A stretch of DNA of 64,000 bases. Origin: Bacillus alveayuensis (GTDB lineage Bacteria; Bacillota; Bacilli; Bacillales; Aeribacillaceae). Shown here piece after piece: positions 57,453 through 64,000 of this stretch; the first letter of the stretch is position 1, and every line of letters begins with the position of its first letter. The stretch is from NCBI GenBank assembly GCA_030812955.1, contig JAUSTR010000003.1, positions 124,001 to 188,000 on the forward strand, given 5' to 3'. A model generated the notes under the pieces. That model did no database searches. It saw only the letters and a program-made list of their open reading frames with translations, and was not told the DNA's origin. A program made the translations under genes and the position numbers.

Positions 57453-58808
57453 TTAACCAATAATGACTCGTTCTTTTGGATAGTGGATTTTCGCTTCCAC
57501 TTCACGGCGTCCCAGCATAAATAAAAAGGAAAGGATCCCAATTCGTCCGATAAACATAATAATCATAATGACAATTTTGCCTGTTGTTGATAATTGTGAA
57601 GTAATTCCCATCGAAAGACCAGTTGTCCCAAAGGCAGAGCATACTTCAAATAATATTGGGAGAAGTCCGAACGGTTCTGTAATCATTAAAACAATGACAG
57701 CGGTAAAGCAAATGATTAATGCTACGATGGTCACGACTAAAGATTTCATAATATCTACTTGATGAATTTCCCGACGAAATACTTTCACGGTACGTGATCC
57801 GCGGGCAAAATGAAGTAAGACGAGCAGCACAATGGCAAAAGTTGTCGTCCGAATTCCACCGCCAACAGAGCTTGGTGAAGCACCAATAAACATTAAAAAG
57901 CATAAAATGAGCAATGTTGGCTCACTAAATTGGCTTACATCCATTGTCGCTAAACCAGCGCTGCGTGTAGTAGCTGATTGGAAAAATGCATAAAAAAACG
58001 ATTCATGCCATGTTTTATCTGCAAAAAAATGATGAATTTCAATCAGCATAATTGCAAACGTTCCAAAGATTAATAAGCCAAAAAAGGTGGTCGTCGTCAG
58101 CTTTGTATAAAGAGAAAAACGATATCTATATTGTTGCTTTTTATATATCATAAAATTTTTCACTTCTATTAAGACTGGAAAACCGATAGCGCCTAATGTT
58201 AATAAAATAAAGTTTACGATTTGAACAAAATAATCATTGGCAAAAGGAACTAATGAATCACCAGTAATATCAAAGCCAGCATTTGTCGTAGCGCTGACAG
58301 AAGCAAAAAAACCTTGTAAAAAAGCTTCCTGCCATGTAGGATAATAATTTAAAAAATAAGTTCCTAAAACAACGGTGCCAATCAGTTCAATCATTAAAAT
58401 AATCGTTAATATTTGCCTCATTAAATTCACTAATCCGGCAAGGCTTGATTGGTTTTGATCCTGCATAATAAGGCGGCGCTCTTTCAAACCAATTTTCTTT
58501 CCAAATATTAGCCATATAAATGTTCCAAGTGTCATAATGCCAATACCGCCAAATTGAAGGACAAATGCTAACAAAAAGATCCCTGGAACACTAAATGTAT
58601 CAGCTGTTGATACCGTTGTTAAACCTGTCACACTGACAGCACTTACGGCCGTAAATAGTGAATCAATAAACGACCATTCAACACCTGGCTTTCTCGCAAA
58701 AGGCAAGCTTAATAATAAAAAGGAAACCGTTACAGCTAAAAAATAAAAGGTCACGATTAATTGTGGTGGTGACAAAGAGTCTAACCATTTTCGTGTGTTT
58801 TTCATCAT
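57453..58808 (-). CDS. ktrD: TrkH/KtrB-family potassium channel subunit (KtrD-like)
   Basis: Membrane part of a Ktr potassium uptake system (451 residues). Four M1-P-M2 repeats carry the selectivity-filter glycines: TAVSAVSVTGLTTV, SATTNAGFDI, SATTRSAGLATMD and AFGTTGLSMGIT. A gap in the third M2 helix (FLMFIGASPSSVGGGIRTTT) is the Ktr gate loop. The cytosolic ring subunit (KtrC) is not in this window, as in B. subtilis where ktrC and ktrD are unlinked. Position near ykrK fits KtrD (YkrM). Divergent from cdaR. Confidence 0.88.
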   Translation of the reverse strand: MMKNTRKWLDSLSPPQLIVTFYFLAVTVSFLLLSLPFARKPGVEWSFIDSLFTAVSAVSVTGLTTVSTADTFSVPGIFLLAFVLQFGGIGIMTLGTFIWLIFGKKIGLKERRLIMQDQNQSSLAGLVNLMRQILTIILMIELIGTVVLGTYFLNYYPTWQEAFLQGFFASVSATTNAGFDITGDSLVPFANDYFVQIVNFILLTLGAIGFPVLIEVKNFMIYKKQQYRYRFSLYTKLTTTTFFGLLIFGTFAIMLIEIHHFFADKTWHESFFYAFFQSATTRSAGLATMDVSQFSEPTLLILCFLMFIGASPSSVGGGIRTTTFAIVLLVLLHFARGSRTVKVFRREIHQVDIMKSLVVTIVALIICFTAVIVLMITEPFGLLPILFEVCSAFGTTGLSMGITSQLSTTGKIVIMIIMFIGRIGILSFLFMLGRREVEAKIHYPKERVIIG

Positions 58809-58959
58809 GCTTCATTCCCCAACTCTTGTTATACTTTTCGTTCTTTATCATAAAGAATATAAACAAGTTTTTGAAGGTATTTTATGTATTTTTTTCAATC
58901 ATAACGGATATTTTCACATTCTTTTACGACAAAATTTATTTTTACTGGAGGAATCGACA

Positions 58960-60087
58960 ATGCTTTTACCGTCATTGGCCATTAAAATTATCGACGAAGT
59001 TCGAAAGTTAACTTCTGAACAGCTGATCATAACGAACAAAGACGGCACGATTATCGCGAGTACCCTGCCTGAGCGAATCGGTAAATTTCATGAAGGAGCT
59101 CTTTTAGCTTGTTCCAACAAAGAAACCATTCGTATAACGAAAGAAGATGAAAATCATTTAAAAGGTGTCAAAGCAGGGATTTGTTTGCCGATTTGCTTTC
59201 ACCAGGAAGTAATTGGTGTGATTGGCATTACGGGAGAGCCAAAGCAAGTGGAATCGTATGGTGAATTGTTAAAAAAGATGACAGAGCTTCTGATCCAAGA
59301 AAGCTATTTTTATGATCAACGGGAATGGATGCAAAGAGCCTATGAAACTTTTCTTTTTGATTGGCTGAATGAACGTGAATGGACCGATGATTTTTATGAA
59401 CGCGCCAATGTACTACATATTGATTTACAAAAACGAAAACAAGTGATCATGGGGGGTTATAACAAGAGTCAGTCCTTAAAAGACCATCATTTGCTTGCCG
59501 ATTTGCAAAATTTATTTCAATCAGAAGGAACCCTAATTCTTCAATGGGGACTTGGGAAAATCATTATCATTGTAAATGTAGAGCTACCAGTTGATGATCA
59601 AAAATTAAAAGGCTGGCTTGGACAAATCGTAAAATATTGTAAAGAATATTACCACATCCATCTTCGTTTTGGTGTTGGAAACGTAGTACCATCTGAAAAG
59701 CTAAAAGAATCTTTTTCACTTGCTGAGCGGGCTTTAAAGGCTGCAACGAGTAACCATAACATCGTGTTTGAAAATGAGCTCGGTTTAGAAATGTGCCTGC
59801 AAGAAATCACATTTAAGACAAAAAAGCAATTCGTTCACCGGACAATTGGGAAAATTTTGCACGAACATGAGCTGTTGGAAACGCTGCGCACGCTCATGGC
59901 CAAAAATAATTCTTTGAAAGAAACAGCTGAAGCATTGCATATTCATATAAATACTTTGCATTATAGGCTAAAAAAGGTGGAGGAAATAACAAGTTTACGT
60001 CCAAGGTATATTAAAGATTTAACTACCTTATATTTAGCGATAAAGTTTTTAGATGAATATCCAATAGATTTTAAAGAAAACGCTTAA
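58960..60087 (+). CDS. Sugar-diacid-type transcriptional regulator (CdaR/YsfB-like)
   Basis: A 375-residue regulator. An N-terminal diacid-recognition domain (LLPSLAIKIIDEVRKLTSEQLIITNKDGTIIAS, then KAGICLPICFHQEVIGVIGIT) is followed by a GGDEF-like helper region and a PucR-type C-terminal helix-turn-helix (NSLKETAEALHIHINTLHYRLKKVEEIT). The ATG at 58960 has GGAGG 8 bases upstream; the open frame begins 55 codons earlier without a site. It precedes glcD-glcF, so it probably activates glycolate (or glycerate) use, as YsfB does beside ysfCD. Confidence 0.85.
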   Translation: MLLPSLAIKIIDEVRKLTSEQLIITNKDGTIIASTLPERIGKFHEGALLACSNKETIRITKEDENHLKGVKAGICLPICFHQEVIGVIGITGEPKQVESYGELLKKMTELLIQESYFYDQREWMQRAYETFLFDWLNEREWTDDFYERANVLHIDLQKRKQVIMGGYNKSQSLKDHHLLADLQNLFQSEGTLILQWGLGKIIIIVNVELPVDDQKLKGWLGQIVKYCKEYYHIHLRFGVGNVVPSEKLKESFSLAERALKAATSNHNIVFENELGLEMCLQEITFKTKKQFVHRTIGKILHEHELLETLRTLMAKNNSLKETAEALHIHINTLHYRLKKVEEITSLRPRYIKDLTTLYLAIKFLDEYPIDFKENA

Positions 60088-60145
60088 TTTTTGTATGTAT
60101 ATATATAGTAACAAAACCTCTCGATTATTTATGCTTGTATTAATA

Positions 60146-60343
60146 AGGCTCTTTTCTAAAAGATTGTTGCTTTTCGATACGATAGCTATTCGACTGTCAG
60201 GCAAGCGATACGCTTGCTATGTCACGCTCTAGCGTGACGTGAACCGAACAAAAGTCGATGATCGGACAAATATAATTTGTCCGACCACGTGCTTTGTTCG
60301 GCTCATGGCCAGTCGAAAAGCAACAAAGTTTACGAAAACAGCC
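60146..60343 (+). repeat. Family A interspersed repeat, copy A4, with target duplication
   Basis: The longest A copy (about 198 bases). Left end GGCTCTTTTCTAAAAGATTG, right end AAAGTTTACGAAAACAGCC. ATTAATAA flanks both ends exactly, an 8-bp direct repeat. Internal arms include GGCAAGCGATACGCTTGC, TGTCACGCTCTAGCGTGACG and CGGACAAATATAATTTGTCCG. Its right end lies about 10 bases before the glcD ribosome site. Confidence 0.88.
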
Positions 60344-60366
60344 ATTAATAAAAGGGAGGTGCAAGT

Positions 60367-61779
60367 ATGTTAACGCAAAAGGTGAAAAAACAATTAGAGA
60401 ACATTGTTGGCAAAGAAAATGTTGAAGATTCACAAGCTGCTAAACTTGTCTATTCTTATGATGCGACACCACAATTCCAATCACTACCTGATGCTATCGT
60501 TTCTCCTCGAAATACAGAGGAGGTTTCAAAAATTGTAAAGTTATGTAATGACCATAATATTCCGATTGTTCCCCGTGGTTCAGGTACAAACCTATGTGCA
60601 GGCACTTGTCCAATCGAAGGTGGAATCGTCCTATTATTTAAACATATGAACAACATTATCGAAATTGATGAGGACAATTTAACCGTAACCGTTCAACCAG
60701 GTGTCATTACATTAGATTTAATTCAAGAGGTAGAAAAAAAAGGGCTGTTTTATCCCCCTGATCCAAGCTCCATGAAAATATCTACAATTGGTGGAAATCT
60801 AAATGAAAATTCCGGAGGATTGCGAGGATTAAAGTACGGGGTAACGAGAGACTACGTATTAGGGCTTGAGGTTGTACTTCCAAATGGTCATATTATTCGA
60901 ACTGGCGGAAAGCTAGCGAAAGATGTGGCTGGATATGATTTAACAAGACTTTTCATCGGTTCAGAAGGTACTTTAGGCATTATTACTGAAGCAACATTAA
61001 AGCTCGTCCCAATGCCGGAAACAAAAAAGACAATGCTAGCCTTGTATCAAGATTTAGAAGCAGCAGCCCGTTCTGTTTCGAAAATCATCGCAAATCGAAT
61101 CATTCCTACAACGCTTGAGTTTTTAGATCAACCGACATTGGAGGTCGTGGAGGATTTTACGAAAATAGGCCTTCCCACAAATGTAAAAGCCGTGTTATTA
61201 ATCGAACAAGATGGAAATAAGGAACAAGTTGATCGTGATCTAGATAAAATTCAAAAAATCTGTTTAGAGGAAAGTGCCATTTCTGTTCAAATCGCACAAA
61301 CAGAAGAAGAAGCCAATGAATTGCGAACGGCAAGACGCTCCGCTTTATCGGCGTTAGCCCGCTTGAAACCGACAACAATTCTAGAAGATGCAACGGTTCC
61401 CCGTTCTGAAATTGCGAAAATGGTGAAAGCGATTGAAGAAATTGCAAATCAATACAATGTTCGTATTTGTACATTTGGCCATGCTGGTGACGGAAATTTA
61501 CATCCAACCTGTTTAACAGATGTACGAGATCAAGAAGAAATGGAACGTGTCGAAAAGGCTTTCGAAGCCATTTTCCAAAAAGCCATCGAACTCGGTGGCA
61601 CGATTACAGGTGAACACGGTGTTGGGGCAATGAAAGCACCTTATTTACATCTTAAGCTAGGCGAAAGCGGTATTCTGGCGATGAAGCAAATCAAGCAAGC
61701 ATTTGACCCTAATCATATTATGAATCCAGGTAAAGTTTTTGCTAAAAGTGAACGGAAGCGTGTGGTGGTTACATCATGA
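60367..61779 (+). CDS. glcD: Glycolate oxidase FAD-binding subunit (GlcD-like)
   Basis: A flavoprotein (470 residues) that oxidises glycolate or a similar 2-hydroxyacid. The PCMH-type FAD domain has IPIVPRGSGTNLCAGTCPIE, VTVQPGV and NSGGLRGLKYGVTRDYVLGL with LFIGSEGTLGIITEATLK; the C-terminal cap shows FGHAGDGNLHPT and GGTITGEHGVGAMK. Overlaps glcF by four bases. GGGAGGTG lies 5 bases before the ATG. Close to B. subtilis YsfC. D-lactate or glycerate are alternative substrates. Confidence 0.9.
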   Translation: MLTQKVKKQLENIVGKENVEDSQAAKLVYSYDATPQFQSLPDAIVSPRNTEEVSKIVKLCNDHNIPIVPRGSGTNLCAGTCPIEGGIVLLFKHMNNIIEIDEDNLTVTVQPGVITLDLIQEVEKKGLFYPPDPSSMKISTIGGNLNENSGGLRGLKYGVTRDYVLGLEVVLPNGHIIRTGGKLAKDVAGYDLTRLFIGSEGTLGIITEATLKLVPMPETKKTMLALYQDLEAAARSVSKIIANRIIPTTLEFLDQPTLEVVEDFTKIGLPTNVKAVLLIEQDGNKEQVDRDLDKIQKICLEESAISVQIAQTEEEANELRTARRSALSALARLKPTTILEDATVPRSEIAKMVKAIEEIANQYNVRICTFGHAGDGNLHPTCLTDVRDQEEMERVEKAFEAIFQKAIELGGTITGEHGVGAMKAPYLHLKLGESGILAMKQIKQAFDPNHIMNPGKVFAKSERKRVVVTS

Positions 61780-63101
61780 CCAAAACAATCGAACAAAATA
61801 CGCTGCGAAAAGAGTTTCAAACTCGTTTAAATGAAGATGAATTATTAAATTGTATGAAATGTGGATTTTGTTTACCTTCTTGTCCGACCTATATCGAGAC
61901 AAGCGCAAATGAGCTGCACTCGCCTCGCGGGCGGATTGCTTTAATGAAAGGGGTCGCAGACGGGCTTATTGAGCCGAATGAGGAAGTGGAAAAATCGTTA
62001 AACGTTTGTCTAGGCTGTCGAGCCTGTGAACCGGTTTGTCCTTCAGGTGTTCGTTATGGACATTTATTGGAAGAAGCTCGCGACATTATCCAGCAATCGA
62101 AAAAGCAGAGCGCTCCAGCTAAATGGTTTCGTCATATCGTCTTTAAAGAGCTGTTCCCGCATCAAAATAGAATGCGCCGTCTCCTTTCAGTCATCGGACT
62201 TTATCAGCGTTCTGGTATTCAAAAAGTAGTGAGAAAAACAGGGGTCATAAACATCCTTCCAGAGCACATGCGGACAATGGAAAAAGTGTTACCAAAAATC
62301 CCAACCTATAAACAAATGAAAAATCGGCCTACTTATATTGCTGCAAAAGAAAATGCAATGAAACGGGTTGCCTTTTTTACTGGCTGTTTAATGGACACGA
62401 TGTTTTTGAACACAAATCAAGCAACAATTGAACTATTAAGGCTTTCCGGTTGTGAAGTCGTTATTCCATCATCACAAAATTGTTGTGGTGCACTACATGG
62501 TCATAGTGGAGAAAAACAATTAGCGAAGGAGCTGGCGAAAAGAAATATTTCAGCTTTTGAACAATTAGAAGTGGACTATATTATTTCAAATGCAGGCGGT
62601 TGTGGAGCATTTTTATATGAATATGATCATTTGCTGAAAGATGAGAAGGATTGGAATGATCGAGCAAAAGACTTTACGAATAAAATAAAAGATATGACCG
62701 AAGTTCTCGTGGAACTAGATTTTCATAACCGTTATGAGCTACGTCTTCCAAATCAAGTGATCACGTACCAAGATTCTTGCCACTTGCGCAATGTCATGAG
62801 AACATTTGCTTCACCTCGAATTTTACTTCATGCTATTGAAGGAATCGAATTTAAAGAAATGAAGGAAGCTGACAGATGCTGCGGTTCAGCAGGAATTTAC
62901 AATCTCGTTCAGCCTGAAATGTCCAAGCAAATTCTAGATCATAAAATGGAACATGTGAAAGAAACGAAAGCGACAACGATTGTTACGGCAAATCCTGGCT
63001 GCTTATTACAGATGAAGCTCGGAATCGAACGAGAAGGAATCGAAAATATAAAAGCTGTTCATATTGCCGATTTATTGCTAGAAGCTGTAAAAGCAAATTA
63101 A
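61776..63101 (+). CDS. glcF: Glycolate oxidase iron-sulfur subunit (GlcF-like)
   Basis: A 441-residue electron-transfer partner of GlcD. Two 4Fe-4S motifs, CMKCGFCLPSCPTY and CLGCRACEPVCPSG, lie in the first 90 residues. Two CCG domains follow (SSQNCCGALHGHSGE, DRCCGSAGIYNLVQ) with TGCLMDTMF and DSCHLRNVM. Translationally coupled to glcD by ATGA. Hands electrons towards the membrane quinone pool. Matches YsfD. Confidence 0.92.
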   Translation: MTKTIEQNTLRKEFQTRLNEDELLNCMKCGFCLPSCPTYIETSANELHSPRGRIALMKGVADGLIEPNEEVEKSLNVCLGCRACEPVCPSGVRYGHLLEEARDIIQQSKKQSAPAKWFRHIVFKELFPHQNRMRRLLSVIGLYQRSGIQKVVRKTGVINILPEHMRTMEKVLPKIPTYKQMKNRPTYIAAKENAMKRVAFFTGCLMDTMFLNTNQATIELLRLSGCEVVIPSSQNCCGALHGHSGEKQLAKELAKRNISAFEQLEVDYIISNAGGCGAFLYEYDHLLKDEKDWNDRAKDFTNKIKDMTEVLVELDFHNRYELRLPNQVITYQDSCHLRNVMRTFASPRILLHAIEGIEFKEMKEADRCCGSAGIYNLVQPEMSKQILDHKMEHVKETKATTIVTANPGCLLQMKLGIEREGIENIKAVHIADLLLEAVKAN

Positions 63102-63122
63102 GGGGCTCCCCCTTAATTTGCA
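63094..63122. terminator. Bidirectional terminator overlapping both stop codons
   Basis: GCAAATTAAGGGG-CTC-CCCCTTAATTTGC is a perfect inverted repeat (13-bp stem). The glcF stop and the stop of the convergent gene both lie inside it. Confidence 0.75.
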
Positions 63123-63310
63123 CCATCATCAAAAAATTCTTCTAATTCGTCTTTTTTCATCTCTTCTTCCGCGCTTTTGACATACGGATTATCTTCCAAC
63201 ACATCCTTTGGATCCAAATTCGTTTTGATTGCTAATAACGGCCCCTTTGGAGGATCGGCAATTAGTCGATCGTTCAACTCCTTAAAATCTCGTTCCTTTT
63301 CCTGGTCCAT
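63113..63310 (-). CDS. Small acidic hypothetical protein (65 residues)
   Basis: From the ATG at 63310 (GGAGGTG 7 bases upstream) the product starts MDQEKERDFKELNDRLIADP, goes on PPKGPLLAIKTNLDPKDVLE and ends in an acidic EEFFDDGAN. Soluble. No family recognised; the ribosome site and closure by a shared terminator support a real gene. Confidence 0.6.
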   Translation of the reverse strand: MDQEKERDFKELNDRLIADPPKGPLLAIKTNLDPKDVLEDNPYVKSAEEEMKKDELEEFFDDGAN

Positions 63311-63389
63311 TGTAATCACCTCCTACTTTTAACATAAACAAAAAAATTTTCATTATGAATCGTATGATTATTAAACAAGGGATTACTGC

Positions 63390-63527
63390 TTGCCTATTGC
63401 TTTTCGACAAGTCATAGGCAAGTGATTCAATTGCTATGTCACGCGATATCGTGAAATCGATGGTCAGACAACTGGTTTGTCCGACCACGTTACAGTCGAA
63501 AAGCAACAAAGTTTACGAAAGCAGCCT
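63390..63527 (+). repeat. Family A interspersed repeat, copy A5 (left end worn)
   Basis: Right end AAGCAACAAAGTTTACGAAA GCAGCC is intact. The left end keeps TTGCTTTTCGACAAG but not GGCTCTTTTC. Internal TGTCACGCGATATCGTG and GGTTTGTCCGACCACG arms are present. Lies 100 bases upstream of ykrK. Confidence 0.7.
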
Positions 63528-63624
63528 AAATCAAAAAATGACATAAACAGAATTTAAGTTCATATGAACTTATATTATAATAAGGTTTATAAGAAATTTG
63601 GTCATAATGGATTTGGGGTGTATT

Positions 63625-64000
63625 ATGGGAAAAATTAAGTTAAATCGTATAACAATGACAAAGCTTTTATTTTCATTAAAAGGACTTGAATCAAGAACAC
63701 CTTTACAAATTATTACTGATTGCATTCAACCTGTACATATAGAAGATATCCCTGAATTTATCTTAAAATTTGAACGAAAAAAAAATAAAAAAGAATATGG
63801 CTTGTCAACGAATGAAATTGTTGCATTAGGTAATTTATGTGAGTTGACGTCTTTTAAATCTACTTCTATTCAAAACTGGATTAAACGAGATGTAAAAGAG
63901 CTTATCGGTTCTCCAGAATTAGGGAAAAAATACTCTGTTGAACAAGCAGCTCTATTATTAATCGTACGAGATTTAAAAGCGGTCTTTGATTTTGAAACGA
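63625..64000 (+). CDS. ykrK: DUF1836 family DNA-binding protein (YkrK-like), 5' part
   Basis: The first 125 codons are inside the window. The protein starts MGKIKLNRITMTKLLFSLKG and continues with IQNWIKRDVKELIGSPELGK and EQAALLLIVRDLKAVFDFET, the DUF1836 pattern with a winged-helix-like core. In B. subtilis YkrK sits near ktrD (ykrM) and htpX and represses htpX. GGGGTG lies 4 bases before the ATG. The 3' part and htpX are beyond the edge. Confidence 0.72.
   Translation, partial: MGKIKLNRITMTKLLFSLKGLESRTPLQIITDCIQPVHIEDIPEFILKFERKKNKKEYGLSTNEIVALGNLCELTSFKSTSIQNWIKRDVKELIGSPELGKKYSVEQAALLLIVRDLKAVFDFET

Overview
The window comes from the chromosome of an AT-rich, motile, endospore-forming member of the Bacillaceae. 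The evidence is a GerA/GerB/GerC germinant receptor operon, two sporulation histidine kinases (KinD- and KinE-like), a Spo0E-type phosphatase, a ClpE gene under CtsR boxes, MotA/MotB behind a sigma-D type promoter, the LutABC lactate system and a complete methionine salvage cluster. Much of the gene order resembles, from memory, the ykrK-ktrD-kinE-ogt-mtn-spo0E-kinD-mhqR-mot-clpE-que-ykvS-ykvU-pfeT-glcT-ptsGHI-splB-mcpC stretch of Bacillus subtilis, with extra operons (ger, xpaC-yaaN, lut, glc) interleaved. The species cannot be fixed from the sequence alone.

Layout. 0-6 kb: start of a chemotaxis receptor, a decayed splB, and the glucose PTS (glcT-ptsG-ptsH-ptsI) with its antitermination leader. 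6-15 kb: small genes including a DUF1659-DUF2922-YvrJ cluster, a DedA membrane protein, an acetyltransferase, a thermonuclease-like lipoprotein, a PerR-box-linked P1B-4 metal ATPase (PfeT/ZosA type), a YkvU-like flippase and a small sigma factor. 15-19 kb: ykvS and the preQ1 pathway (queC-queD-queE-queF) under a class I preQ1 riboswitch. 19-27 kb: clpE, motAB, mhqR, kinD and spo0E. 27-36 kb: a DMT transporter, gerA-gerB-gerC, xpaC-yaaN and a DASS transporter with a cre site. 36-45 kb: the mtn genes in two divergent blocks, with a SAM riboswitch ahead of mtnW and ahead of mtnK. 45-54 kb: ogt, kinE, an IS relic, lutABC, lutR and lutP with paired LutR-like operators and cre sites. 54-64 kb: a PIN-toxin relic, a B12-binding radical SAM protein, ktrD, cdaR-glcD-glcF and the start of ykrK.

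Working together: PtsGHI brings in glucose and feeds CcpA control. cre-like sites in front of the DASS transporter, lutABC and lutP tie organic-acid use to it. Lut and Glc proteins oxidise lactate and glycolate through Fe-S subunits. The mtn genes recycle methylthioribose to methionine under SAM control. KinD, KinE and Spo0E push and pull on the Spo0A phosphorelay.

The least expected content is between genes. Two families of hairpin-rich interspersed repeats occur several times: family A (five copies, inverted ends, one copy with a perfect 8-bp AT-rich flanking duplication) and family B (four copies with GTGTTGATTA inverted ends). One chimeric element joins an A end to a B end. Two A copies lie directly upstream of the ribosome binding sites of lutABC and glcDF. 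Several gene fossils (splB, a cyclic-nucleotide phosphodiesterase, a PIN toxin, a transposase) record gene loss. No rRNA, tRNA, CRISPR array or intact prophage was seen.
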